Shown piece after piece: positions 53,412 to 62,082 of a stretch of 64,000 bases of DNA; within the stretch, counting starts at the first letter, position 1; the number at the start of each line of letters is the position of its first letter. The position numbers were made by a program, and so were the translations under genes. The stretch comes from Pseudomonas graminis (GTDB lineage: Bacteria; Pseudomonadota; Gammaproteobacteria; Pseudomonadales; Pseudomonadaceae), in NCBI RefSeq assembly GCF_900111735.1, contig NZ_FOHW01000011.1:88327-152326 (forward strand). Reading direction: 5' to 3'. The notes beneath the pieces were generated by a model, which was not told the DNA's origin, searched no databases, and worked only from the letters and a program-made list of their open reading frames with translations.

Positions 53412-54767
53412 TCACCCCCTGATCAATTGCGCAGCAGCCTGCCGATGGTCTGCAATCAATCCCTTCAGATCCAGGCCTTCGACCTGACCGTCAATCACCC
53501 GCCATTGGCCGCCGATCATCACCCGATCTGCGCGATCAGCGCCGCACAGCAACAGCGCCGAGAGCGGATCGTGACTACCGGAAAAGCGCAACTCGTCCAT
53601 CTTGAACAACGCCAGATCAGCCTGTTTACCCACGGCCAATTCGCCGATGTCGTGCCGGCCCAGCAACTGCGCCGATCCCTTGGTCGCCCAGCCTAATGCC
53701 AGTTCGGGTGTGATTTTTTCCGCCCCGTAACGCAGGCGCTGAAGGTAAAGCGCCTGCTTGGCTTCAAGCATCATGTTCGATGCGTCATTTGACGCAGAAC
53801 CGTCGACACCCAGACCGATCGGTGCGCCTGCGGCAAGCAGGCCCAGCGTGGGGCAGATGCCTGACGCAAGGCGCATGTTCGAACTCGGGCAATGACAGAC
53901 CCCGGTGCCCGCCTGGCCGAGGCGCGTGATTTCTTCGCTGTTGAAATGAATGCCATGAGCCAGCCAGGTACGAGGGCCAAGCCAACCGACGCTGTCCAGG
54001 TAATCCACTGTGCGCAGGCCGAAACGCTGCAGGCAGAAGTTCTCTTCGTCCAGGGTTTCGGCCAGATGCGTATGCAGGCGCACGTCGTGCTTCTCCGCCA
54101 AGACCGCGCTTTCGGCCATGATCTCGGTTGTCACCGAAAACGGCGAGCACGGCGCCAACGCAATCTGGATCTGCGCGCCATCACTCCGCTCGTGGTAGGT
54201 CTCGATCAAGCGCACGCTGTCATCAAGGATGACCTGGCCCTGCTGGACGGTTTGCTGGGGCGGCAGGCCTCCGTCTTCCTCGCCCAGGGTCATCGAACCC
54301 CGCGTCAGCATCGCGCGCATACCCAGTTCGCGAACGCTTTCGACCTGAACATCGATGGCGTCTTCCAGACCCTGCGGAAACAGATAATGGTGGTCGGCGG
54401 CGGTGGTGCAGCCCGAGAGCATCAACTCGGTCAGGGCGACCTTGCTGGCCAGTGCGAGTTTTTCCGGCGTTAATCGCGCCCACACCGGGTACAGGGTTTT
54501 CAGCCAGGGGAACAACGGCTGATTGACCACCGGGCCCCAGGCGCGGGTCAGGGTTTGATAGAAGTGGTGGTGCGTGTTGATCAGGCCGGGCAGCAGCACA
54601 TGCTCGCGTGCATCGAATACGTGATCGCAAGGCTGTGCAGGCTGTTGCCCGAGCGGGAGCATCTCAACGATAACCCCGCTTTCGACCACCAGGCCGCCGC
54701 GAGCATCGAGTTCATTGGCCGTGAATACGGCGAGGGGATTTTTCAACCAGGTACGGATTGCGGGCAT
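53412..54767 (-). CDS. 8-oxoguanine deaminase (amidohydrolase, PA0142-like)
   Basis: A 451-residue amidohydrolase that deaminates an oxidised or normal purine. Metal ligands are seen in L-P-G-L-I-N-T-H-H-H-F, the H-L-A-E-T-L-D-E block, W-L-A-H-G-I-H-F and G-V-D-G-S-A-S-N-D-A. The P. aeruginosa relative PA0142 hydrolyses 8-oxoguanine to urate; the closely related group includes guanine and S-adenosylhomocysteine-type deaminases. With the adenine deaminase and permeases nearby, a purine catabolic role is likely. SD AGGAG precedes the ATG. Confidence 0.87.
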   Translation of the reverse strand: MPAIRTWLKNPLAVFTANELDARGGLVVESGVIVEMLPLGQQPAQPCDHVFDAREHVLLPGLINTHHHFYQTLTRAWGPVVNQPLFPWLKTLYPVWARLTPEKLALASKVALTELMLSGCTTAADHHYLFPQGLEDAIDVQVESVRELGMRAMLTRGSMTLGEEDGGLPPQQTVQQGQVILDDSVRLIETYHERSDGAQIQIALAPCSPFSVTTEIMAESAVLAEKHDVRLHTHLAETLDEENFCLQRFGLRTVDYLDSVGWLGPRTWLAHGIHFNSEEITRLGQAGTGVCHCPSSNMRLASGICPTLGLLAAGAPIGLGVDGSASNDASNMMLEAKQALYLQRLRYGAEKITPELALGWATKGSAQLLGRHDIGELAVGKQADLALFKMDELRFSGSHDPLSALLLCGADRADRVMIGGQWRVIDGQVEGLDLKGLIADHRQAAAQLIRG

Positions 54768-54911
54768 TGGCCGGCTCCTCTGAAAGTGGGTTCAGGTCGC
54801 CAGCTCAGTGTTGCCCTGTCTGCTGATCCAGGGTCGCCGCAGCATCGAACGTGCTGCGAGGCGAGGATGGATTCTAGAGTGTTGCGTCGGGTTGGGGCAA
54901 GTCACGCCAGC

Positions 54912-55193
54912 TCATGCTGCCGCGACTTGCATCGAAACAGTGAGCCCCGCTGCCGCTGCCAGATCGACGAGCGCATCAAGACTGAACAGATCCACTCGAC
55001 CGGATTTCAGATTAGAGAAGCGAGGCTTGGTAATCCTCAATCGCGCTGCTTTTTCAGTGTCCGTCCCGGACCAGGATTTAATGTGCTCGTTGATTTCGAT
55101 CATCAATCCCGATCTGACCTTCAAATGAGCAGCCTCCTGCTCGGTGTTCCCAAGGGCGTCCCAGACGCTGGCGAAAGCCTGATCTTCGTTCAT
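54912..55193 (-). CDS. XRE-family antitoxin-like HTH protein
   Basis: A 93-residue protein of the HigA/HTH_37 (COG5606) type: A-A-H-L-K-V-R-S-G-L-M-I-E-I-N, then K-A-A-R-L-R-I-T-K-P-R-F-S-N-L-K-S-G helix-turn-helix. Members are antitoxins of HigB/RelE-like toxins. Here only the toxin's 3' end remains upstream, overlapping its ATG by four bases. SD GAGGTGA is intact, so the orphan antitoxin may still be expressed and repress DNA. Confidence 0.85.
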   Translation of the reverse strand: MNEDQAFASVWDALGNTEQEAAHLKVRSGLMIEINEHIKSWSGTDTEKAARLRITKPRFSNLKSGRVDLFSLDALVDLAAAAGLTVSMQVAAA

Positions 55194-55282
55194 AGTTCAC
55201 CTCTCATCAATTTACGGAATCGAGCCGATGCTAGGTCAATGTCTCGCTTCGTTGTTATCGACTTCGATAACAACGACAACCT
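55190..55282 (-). pseudogene. 3' remnant of a HigB/Gp49-like toxin gene
   Basis: The frame reads R-L-S-L-L-S-K-S-I-T-T-K-R-D-I-D-L-A-S-A-R-F-R-K-L-M and ends at a TGA that overlaps the antitoxin ATG (ATGA). T-x-K-R-D-I-D-L-A-x-x-R is the typical C-terminal helix of HigB-family toxins. An in-frame stop lies directly upstream and no toxin N-terminus is found, so it is inactive. Part of this remnant is a perfect palindrome (55250-55275). Confidence 0.6.
55250..55275. promoter_or_regulatory. Perfect 26-base palindrome upstream of the orphan antitoxin
   Basis: The arms CGTTGTTATCGA and TCGATAACAACG are separated by CT. The palindrome lies about 57 bases before the antitoxin ATG. Antitoxins of this type bind palindromic operators, so autoregulation is possible. 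Confidence 0.55.
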
Positions 55283-55392
55283 TCACCTGGATGCGTTTCT
55301 TGTAGGCATTGCAGACATGTCGAGTCAGATGAGGCCGGCTAGAGCAGCTTTGGGGTTCTCTACTCGCGAACAGCGTCTTACGACATTACTGA

Positions 55393-56079
55393 TTACCAGG
55401 GAATCGTCTCACCCTTGTAGTTCACGAAGTGATGACCGCCTGTCCCCGCGAACCGCTCAAGCTGCTCGACAATCCCCCGCACACTGGTCTCGACGTCGAT
55501 ATCCGCGCCTTCGCCGCCCATCGCCGTGCGGACCCATCCGGGGTGCATCGATAGCACAGTGGGCTTGTTCTCGCCCAATTGCGTCACGAAGGTGTTGGTC
55601 ATTGAGTTCAGCGCGGCTTTGCTGGCTTTGTACAGCGCCATCTCTGGTGCGTCCGGCATGGTGACGCTGCCAAGCACCGAGCTCATGAACGCAATCACGC
55701 CGCTCTCGGGACGGATCTGGTCGACGAAGCGTTTGGCCAGGCGGATTGGCGCGACGGCATTAGTGAGAAACAGCTGACCCAGTTCGCCGGCGGTGGCGTC
55801 CGTGGGGTTTGGATGCATCGGCCCCATCACGCCGGCGTTGACGAACAGCAGGTCGTACGTCTGGCCCTTGAGGTTGTGAGTCAGCACTTCGAGGGACGAT
55901 TGCTCGTCGATGTCCAGTGTTTGCAATTGCACATTCGGCAGTGCCTTCAGTTCATCGGCTTTTTGGGCATCCCGGACGGTGGCGGTGACTTCCCAGCCCA
56001 GTTCTGTAAGACGTTTCACCAGTCCGAGGCCAAGGCCGCGTGACGCTCCGATGATCAGGGCTGTTTTAGGGGTGGACAT
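55393..56079 (-). CDS. SDR family oxidoreductase
   Basis: A 228-residue classical short-chain dehydrogenase. I-I-G-A-S-R-G-L-G-L-G-L (NADP motif), N-A-G-V-M, a catalytic Ser in M-S-S-V-L-G-S and Y-K-A-S-K active-site Tyr/Lys are present. It resembles the C-factor/CsgA-like branch. The substrate is unknown. SD AGGAG precedes the ATG. Confidence 0.88.
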   Translation of the reverse strand: MSTPKTALIIGASRGLGLGLVKRLTELGWEVTATVRDAQKADELKALPNVQLQTLDIDEQSSLEVLTHNLKGQTYDLLFVNAGVMGPMHPNPTDATAGELGQLFLTNAVAPIRLAKRFVDQIRPESGVIAFMSSVLGSVTMPDAPEMALYKASKAALNSMTNTFVTQLGENKPTVLSMHPGWVRTAMGGEGADIDVETSVRGIVEQLERFAGTGGHHFVNYKGETIPW

Positions 56080-56362
56080 TGAACTGACTCCTGTACAGAC
56101 AAACGAAAAATTTCACTCAATCGATGGACATCGCGACGCGGCGAGAATTTTGTTTCTTGAGGCACTCAGTTGCCGCGAGGCGCACACGTTAGCGCCAGAG
56201 GATGACAGAGGCCCGCGACATATGTGAGTGGACGTTTCCAATATGAATGTCAGGCGATCAGCCCGGCCCACGATCAAGCCCGCCTGACGGTATCGCTGTA
56301 TAAAAAACATCCAGTTTCGCCAACGCGCGCTGTACCCGGCAGTCCGCGAAGGCTTGCACGGG

Positions 56363-56394
56363 TTATCCACAGATTGCTCCACAGGTAATGTGAG
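56363..56394. repeat. TCCACAGG-rich intergenic element, copy 2
   Basis: TTATCCACA (DnaA-box consensus), then CTCCACAGG, then AATGTGAG. The spacing equals that of the copy at 6389-6420. Confidence 0.5.
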
Positions 56395-56564
56395 CAACTG
56401 GAGATTGGCGATATAACCCGCCCGAGACGGGTACCGTATCGGTATAAGCCTCGCTAACGCGCTGTTTTACCGCTGCTTTTATTCACAGGGCACTGTTTTG
56501 GCTAAAAAGTGATCAAGCTCCGCAAAGCCATGTGGAACAAGGGCTGCGGAGGTGTGTGCTCAGC

Positions 56565-56596
56565 TTGTCCACAGGCGGATGCACAGTAGATGTGGG
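56565..56596. repeat. TCCACAGG-rich intergenic element, copy 3
   Basis: TTGTCCACAGGCGG, then GCACAG, then GATGTGGG, in the same spacing as the other two copies. Upstream a TGATCAA-containing A-rich stretch (56495-56520) resembles the sequence upstream of copy 1 (6318-6345). Confidence 0.5.
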
Positions 56597-56679
56597 CAAA
56601 TGCCCTTGGCGCCCACGGTCATTGGGTTAACCGACAGGAGTGGCTTTAGCCGGGAAAGCGTCGAGCGCCTGCGGATCAG

Positions 56680-57267
56680 CTACTGCGGGGGCTGTAATAC
56701 GATCCGTCCGCGACTGATGTCGGACAGCTGGCGCTGAAGGGTTTCAATCTGCTCGGGCCCTAAAGCGATTGAGAGCGTGACGCCATTTGCGTTGAAGCGC
56801 TCATCCTCCACGAGCCCATTGAGTTCAGCCACTCGCAGCTTGATCAGCACCAGCTCGCTGAAGCTGCAATCGAATTGCAACGACACTCGATTGATCAATG
56901 GCACTCGATCAGCCTGCTGCAGGCATTTGTTGGCGCCCCCGCCATAGGCCCTCGCGAGGCCGCCGGTGCCCAGTTGAACCCCGCCGTACCAGCGGATAAC
57001 CAGCACGACGACCCGATCAAAATCCTGCGCATCAATGGCCGCGAGTATGGGGCGCCCAGCCGTGCCGCCCGGTTCGCCATCGTCGTTGCTGCGGTACTGC
57101 GCGCCCAGTTTCCAGGCCCAGCAATTGTGTGTGGCGTCCAGATCACTGTGCTGCTCAATGAACGTTTGAGCATCGGCAGCGGTGTCGATAGGCGCGGCGA
57201 GGGTAATGAAGCGGCTCTTGCGAATCTCTTCGCGAAACTCGCAGGGGCCGGTGAGCGTAAAAGGCAT
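56680..57267 (-). CDS. YigZ/IMPACT family protein
   Basis: A 195-residue protein with the UPF0029/Impact N-terminal domain (E-I-R-K-S-R-F-I-T-L-A-A-P, then H-N-C-W-A-W and D-D-G-E-P-G-G-T-A-G) and a C-terminal ferredoxin-like domain. Eukaryotic IMPACT acts in translation control; bacterial members' function is unknown. The length fits. SD is weak (GGAA). Confidence 0.92.
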   Translation of the reverse strand: MPFTLTGPCEFREEIRKSRFITLAAPIDTAADAQTFIEQHSDLDATHNCWAWKLGAQYRSNDDGEPGGTAGRPILAAIDAQDFDRVVVLVIRWYGGVQLGTGGLARAYGGGANKCLQQADRVPLINRVSLQFDCSFSELVLIKLRVAELNGLVEDERFNANGVTLSIALGPEQIETLQRQLSDISRGRIVLQPPQ

Positions 57268-57300
57268 TGAGGTTCCAGACTGCGCTTGGGTTTTTAGGAG

Positions 57301-57960
57301 TTATAAAGCAGGCGTGAGTCCGCAGCCTTTGAGAATGATGCGAATCAAGTTATCCCCAGCGGCGTCCATGTCTTGCCTGGTCAGCTTCGAACGGCCGGTA
57401 ACCTGGCAAATCTGGGTGGCGAAGTCAGCGTAATGCTGAGTGCTGCTCCACAGCAGGAAGATCAGATGCACCGGATCGACCGGGTCAATCTTCCCGTCGT
57501 CGATCCAGGCCTGGAAGACGGCGGCACGCCCCTGAAACCATTCGCGGTAGTCCTGGCTGAAATACTGACTCAGGCACTCGCCGCCACTGATGATCTCCAT
57601 CGCGAAGATGCGCGAAGCTTGTGGCTGGCGACGGGAGAACTCCATCTTTGCGCGTATGTAGTGCGTCAGCGCCTGTGCCGGGTCGTCTTCTGCGCTCAGG
57701 TTGTTGAAGGTGCTGTCCCACAACTCGATGATGTTGCTCAGCACCGCGATGTACAGCCCCAGCTTGTTGGTGAAGTAATAGTGCAAGTTGGCTTTGGGCA
57801 AGCCGGCATTCTGCGCGATGGTGTTCATGCTGGTGCCCTTGAAGCCATGCCGAGCGAATTCGTCCTCGGCCGCCTTGAGGATTGCTTCTTCGTTCTTCTG
57901 CCGAATGCGGCTGGCCGGTTTGGTGGCGCTGGGGCTATGAGCGGGGACTTCAAGGGTCAT
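57301..57960 (-). CDS. TetR-family regulator, RutR-like
   Basis: A 219-residue repressor with an N-terminal TetR HTH (I-L-K-A-A-E-D-E-F-A-R-H-G-F-K-G-T-S, then L-P-K-A-N-L-H-Y-Y-F) and a C-terminal domain of the RutR type (R-I-F-A-M-E-I, then W-S-S-T-Q-H-Y-A-D-F). RutR relatives sense uracil, thymine or related nucleobases. The next upstream gene on the same strand is a nucleobase permease, a likely target. The start is ATG 57960; the longer open frame lacks an SD. Confidence 0.85.
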   Translation of the reverse strand: MTLEVPAHSPSATKPASRIRQKNEEAILKAAEDEFARHGFKGTSMNTIAQNAGLPKANLHYYFTNKLGLYIAVLSNIIELWDSTFNNLSAEDDPAQALTHYIRAKMEFSRRQPQASRIFAMEIISGGECLSQYFSQDYREWFQGRAAVFQAWIDDGKIDPVDPVHLIFLLWSSTQHYADFATQICQVTGRSKLTRQDMDAAGDNLIRIILKGCGLTPAL

Positions 57961-58044
57961 GTGCGATTCCAGACGGATCATTTGGGTGCGACGCGGTGAA
58001 CACATAGCGCACCCGCGATCATCCGACAAGCGTGACCTCGAAAA

Positions 58045-59430
58045 TCAGTGTTCAAAGGATTCCGCTGTCTGTTTTTTGGCTTCGCTCGATTCCTTGCCTT
58101 CCGGAAGTAGCAGGCACATCACGATGGCCGTCAGCCCGCCGCTGGTGATTGCCGAGTCGAACAGGCTCTGCACCCATTGCGGCAAATGATGCAGCAGCGT
58201 CGGCTGCGCCGCGATACCCAGCCCTACACCGAATGAGGTGGCGATGATCAGCATGCTGCGGCGATCCAGCGGCGCTTGAGCAAGGATCCGTACGCCCGCC
58301 GCCGCGACGCTGCCGAACATCACCAATGTCGCGCCGCCAAGCACCGGTTTCGGAATCTGCTGAAGGATCGCACCGATCATCGGGAACAGTCCGAGCAGAA
58401 ACAGGATTGCTCCGATGTACAGACCCACATACCGACTGGCGACGCCGGTGAGCTGGATCACTCCGTTATTCTGCGCGAAGGTGGTATTCGGGAACGCACT
58501 GAAAGTCGCCGCGATCATGCAACTGACGCCGTCGCCCAACACACCCCCCTTCAGCCGGGCAATGTAGCTCGGGCCCTTGATGGGTTCGCGGGAGAGCATG
58601 CAGTTGGCGGTGAGGTCGCCGACGGTTTCGATACTGCTGATCAGATAAATCAGCGCAACCGGCAGGAACGCGGCCCAGTCGAAGCTGAATCCGAACCGAA
58701 AGGGCACGGGAATGGTGACCAGCGCAACGTCGGCAATGGAGTGAGGCACGAGCTTGCCGCTGAACCAGGCAGCGATGCTGCCGATCGCGAGCCCGATAAT
58801 AATGGCCGACAGCCGCAACCAGGGCGCGCTTGAGCGGTTGAGCACGACGATCACTGCCAGCACGAAAACGCCAAGGGCCAGATTGACCGGCTCACCGAAG
58901 TCCGGAGCGTTGAAGCCGCCTCCCAGATCAGTCACACCGACCTTGATCAGGCTGACGCCGATTAGCGTGATGACGATGCCGGTTACCAGTGGCGTGATCA
59001 CTCGACGCAGCTGTCCGATGAAACGGCTCAGCACAATCTGTACGACGGCGCCGAAGAAACATACTCCGAACACCATGGCCATGATGTCTTCCGGGCTGCC
59101 ACCGCGCTGCTTGACCATGAAGCCTGCCGACAGCACCGCGCCGAGAAACGCGAAACTGGTGCCCTGCAGGCAAATCATGCCCGCTCCGATACCGAACGGC
59201 CGGCGCGCCTGGATGAACGTCCCCACACCCGAGACCATCAGCGCCATGCTGATCAGATAAGGCATGTAAGCATCGAGCCCGAGCGCCGATCCGATAATCA
59301 GTGGCGGCGTGATAATGCCCACGAATGCAGCGAGCACATGCTGGATTGCCGCCAGGCTCGCGGGCCCGGGGCGCGGCCGGTCGTTGAGGCCATAGATGAG
59401 GTCGTTATTGTCTGGCGCTTCAGGCTGCAT
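58045..59430 (-). CDS. NCS2 xanthine/urate-type permease
   Basis: A 461-residue polytopic nucleobase:cation symporter with about 14 TM helices. Q-H-V-L-A-A-F-V in TM1, the Q-N-N-G-V-I-Q-L-T-G-V-A-S-R motif and the F-S-x-F-P-N-T-T-F-A-Q-N-N region are those of the UacT/XanP branch, in which Gln/Asn bind xanthine or urate. It lies 84 bases upstream of the RutR-like gene. It serves the purine genes at 50-55 kb. Confidence 0.9.
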   Translation of the reverse strand: MQPEAPDNNDLIYGLNDRPRPGPASLAAIQHVLAAFVGIITPPLIIGSALGLDAYMPYLISMALMVSGVGTFIQARRPFGIGAGMICLQGTSFAFLGAVLSAGFMVKQRGGSPEDIMAMVFGVCFFGAVVQIVLSRFIGQLRRVITPLVTGIVITLIGVSLIKVGVTDLGGGFNAPDFGEPVNLALGVFVLAVIVVLNRSSAPWLRLSAIIIGLAIGSIAAWFSGKLVPHSIADVALVTIPVPFRFGFSFDWAAFLPVALIYLISSIETVGDLTANCMLSREPIKGPSYIARLKGGVLGDGVSCMIAATFSAFPNTTFAQNNGVIQLTGVASRYVGLYIGAILFLLGLFPMIGAILQQIPKPVLGGATLVMFGSVAAAGVRILAQAPLDRRSMLIIATSFGVGLGIAAQPTLLHHLPQWVQSLFDSAITSGGLTAIVMCLLLPEGKESSEAKKQTAESFEH

Positions 59431-59603
59431 GCTGGCTCTCGATTTTGTGTGGGGCTTCTACATCCAGCCTTACTGCAAAAACCTGTCCAACTGATCAGTT
59501 ACCTGTTCACCGATTCGCTGTACATGCCCGCCTATCAAGGGCTGGACGAATATGGCGGCCGTTTGACTGCGTGTTATTGAGGTGCCGACGTACTGAGCCG
59601 GCC

Positions 59604-60524
59604 TCATCGTGTGGCAGCCAGACTCTCCAGGAAACTTTCCAGCACCAAATGGGGGCGGCGACCTTTGCGCGTGACGGTCACAAGGCTCAGGTCGTAAAAC
59701 CGCGTTTTGGGCTTCAGCGCACGCAGCCGCCCCTGCTGCACCCAAAGGCTGGCGTAATGATCGGGTAGATAACCGATGTAACGCCCGGTCAGAATCAGAA
59801 ACGCCATGCCTTCCCGGTCCGACGCGCTCGCGCTGCATTTCAGCGCCTGATAGTAAGCCTGGATTTCACCCGGCAGACGAAACGTCGGCGCAATGGTCTC
59901 CTGAGCGGACAGCCGATCGTCGTCAAGCAGCGCATCGTCTACGTAAAACAAGGGATGGCCGACCGCGCAATACAGCAGCGAACGTTCGCTATACAGCGGC
60001 TGGTACTCAAGTCCCGACAAGGCGCTGGCCTGGGGTACGACGCCAACGTGCAAGCTGCCGTCGAGCACACCCTGCTCGACTTCATTGGGCGCGATCATGC
60101 GGATATTGATGTGCACATCCGGGCCACGTTCTTTCAGATGGGAAAGCGCGTGGGTGATGCGCATATGGGGGAGGGTGACAAGATTGTCCGTCAGCCCGAT
60201 GTTTAGTTCGCCGCGCAGATGTCGGTGAAGACCATTCACCTCCGTACGAAAACTCTCGAGGGCGCTCAACAACTGCAGTGATGACTGATAGACCTCGCGG
60301 CCTTCCTCCGTCAGGGAAAACCCCGCACGCCCCCGTTGGCAAAGACGCAATCCCAAGCGTTGCTCGAGATCGCTCATCTGCTGACTGATGGCGGAGCGAC
60401 CAATGCCCAGCGCGCTTTCCGCTGCCGAAAAGCCGCCGGACTCCACCACGCTACGAAAGATGCGCAAAAGACGAATATCAAAGTCGCTGACTTGCGCCAG
60501 CGGTTCGTTGCGGCGGGTGCTCAT
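59604..60524 (-). CDS. LysR-family regulator
   Basis: A 306-residue regulator with an N-terminal winged helix (F-D-I-R-L-L-R-I-F-R-S-V-V-E-S-G-G-F-S-A-A-E-S-A-L) and a LysR substrate-binding domain. It diverges from the aminotransferase-dehydrogenase operon with a 145-base gap, the usual LysR layout, so it probably activates that operon in response to an omega-amino acid. The start SD is weak. Confidence 0.9.
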   Translation of the reverse strand: MSTRRNEPLAQVSDFDIRLLRIFRSVVESGGFSAAESALGIGRSAISQQMSDLEQRLGLRLCQRGRAGFSLTEEGREVYQSSLQLLSALESFRTEVNGLHRHLRGELNIGLTDNLVTLPHMRITHALSHLKERGPDVHINIRMIAPNEVEQGVLDGSLHVGVVPQASALSGLEYQPLYSERSLLYCAVGHPLFYVDDALLDDDRLSAQETIAPTFRLPGEIQAYYQALKCSASASDREGMAFLILTGRYIGYLPDHYASLWVQQGRLRALKPKTRFYDLSLVTVTRKGRRPHLVLESFLESLAATR

Positions 60525-60669
60525 AGTTTAGTGACCAGTCAACTGAAGATCGTAAAAGCAGGATTTTCCAGACTTTATGCCCGTGGCACTGTTAGCTGCA
60601 ACCGGCACTGCTCCTGCCCGCACTTCAATCAGGAAATCAGGCCAACCCCGCCCTGTGAGGTTAATTCCG

Positions 60670-62016
60670 ATGAATATGCCCGAATCGTCCGACATGTCAC
60701 TGGCGAGCCAGCTCAAACTTGACGCCCACTGGATGCCCTACACGGCGAACCGAAACTTCCACCGTGATCCACGGCTGATCGTCGCCGCTGAAGGCAGCTA
60801 TCTCACGGACGATAAGGGTCGCAAAATCTACGATGGCCTGTCGGGGCTGTGGACCTGCGGGGCAGGGCATACGCGCAAAGAAATCCAGGAAGCCGTTTCG
60901 CGGCAGTTGGGCACGCTGGACTACTCGCCAGGATTCCAGTTCGGACATCCGCTGTCCTTCCAGCTGGCTGAAAAGATCACCGATCTGACACCCGGCAAGC
61001 TGAATCACGTCTTCTATACCGACTCTGGATCGGAGTGCGCTGACACTGCCGTCAAGATGGTGCGGGCTTACTGGCGTTTGAAAGGTCAGGCGACCAAAAC
61101 CAAGATGATCGGCCGCGCCCGTGGCTATCATGGTGTGAATATCGCGGGCACCAGTCTGGGTGGCGTTAACGGCAACCGAAAGATGTTCGGGCAATTGATG
61201 GACGTCGATCATCTGCCTCATACGCTGCTTGCCAGCAACGCCTATTCGCGGGGCATGCCGGAGCAGGGCGGCATTGCGCTGGCCGATGAAATGCTCAAGC
61301 TCATCGAGCTGCACGATGCGTCGAACATTGCCGCGGTGATTGTTGAGCCCATGGCGGGTTCTGCGGGAGTGATTGTTCCGCCACAAGGCTATCTCAAGCG
61401 TCTGCGTGAAATCTGTGATCAGCACAACATTCTGCTGATTTTCGATGAGGTGATCACGGGCTTCGGGCGCACTGGCTCGATGTTCGGCGCCGACAGCTTC
61501 GGCGTTACCCCGGACCTGATGTGTATCGCCAAGCAGATCACCAACGGTGCGATCCCCATGGGGGCCGTGATAGCCAGCACTGAGATTTACCAGACGTTCA
61601 TGAATCAGCCGACGCCCGAGTACGCCGTGGAATTCCCACATGGCTACACTTACTCAGCGCATCCGGTCGCGTGCGCGGCCGGCCTCGCCGCTCTGGAAAT
61701 CATTCAGCGCGAGAGCCTGGTGCAGCAGGTCGCTGAAACTGCGCCGCACTTCGAAGGCTATCTGCACGGTTTGAAGGGCAGCAAGAATGTCGTCGATATT
61801 CGTAACTACGGTCTCGCTGGCGCCATTCAGATTGCGCCGCGCGACGGCGACGCCATTGTGCGTCCATTCGAAACGGCCATGAAACTGTGGAAGGCAGGTT
61901 TTTACGTGCGCTTCGGCGGTGACACCCTTCAGTTCGGCCCGACGTTCAACAGCAAGCCGGAAGACCTCGACCGCATGTTTGACGCAGTCGGTCAGGCCCT
62001 GAATCAAATCGACTGA
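60670..62016 (+). CDS. bauA: Omega-amino acid:pyruvate aminotransferase (beta-alanine)
   Basis: A 448-residue class III PLP aminotransferase that converts beta-alanine and pyruvate to malonate semialdehyde and alanine. H-W-M-P-Y-T-A-N-R-N-F is the BauA-type opening. The S-G-L-W-T-C-G-A-G-H, F-D-E-V-I-T-G-F-G-R-T-G (PLP Asp) and C-I-A-K-Q-I-T-N-G (PLP Lys) motifs are present. The length equals that of the P. aeruginosa enzyme. ATG 60670 has SD GAGG; the open frame to 60577 is not supported. It is operonic with the dehydrogenase gene 66 bases downstream. Confidence 0.9.
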   Translation: MNMPESSDMSLASQLKLDAHWMPYTANRNFHRDPRLIVAAEGSYLTDDKGRKIYDGLSGLWTCGAGHTRKEIQEAVSRQLGTLDYSPGFQFGHPLSFQLAEKITDLTPGKLNHVFYTDSGSECADTAVKMVRAYWRLKGQATKTKMIGRARGYHGVNIAGTSLGGVNGNRKMFGQLMDVDHLPHTLLASNAYSRGMPEQGGIALADEMLKLIELHDASNIAAVIVEPMAGSAGVIVPPQGYLKRLREICDQHNILLIFDEVITGFGRTGSMFGADSFGVTPDLMCIAKQITNGAIPMGAVIASTEIYQTFMNQPTPEYAVEFPHGYTYSAHPVACAAGLAALEIIQRESLVQQVAETAPHFEGYLHGLKGSKNVVDIRNYGLAGAIQIAPRDGDAIVRPFETAMKLWKAGFYVRFGGDTLQFGPTFNSKPEDLDRMFDAVGQALNQID

Positions 62017-62082
62017 CCCCTTTGCAGGTTTACAGGCGCCACTCCGGTAGCGCCTGCGGGCTGATATTTTTTGGAGTTATGC

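Larger units (their letters stand above)
56080..56679. other. 600-base noncoding region with TCCACAG elements
   Basis: No ORF is supported. Two TCCACAG-rich elements (56363-56394 and 56565-56596) and scattered A-runs are seen. The region holds the SDR promoter on the minus strand. Otherwise nothing is recognised. Confidence 0.5.

Noticed and set aside
60584..60599. Sigma-54-like TGGCAC...TGCA before bauA
   Set aside because: The GG-GC spacing is not the required 10 bases, so it does not fit a -24/-12 promoter.
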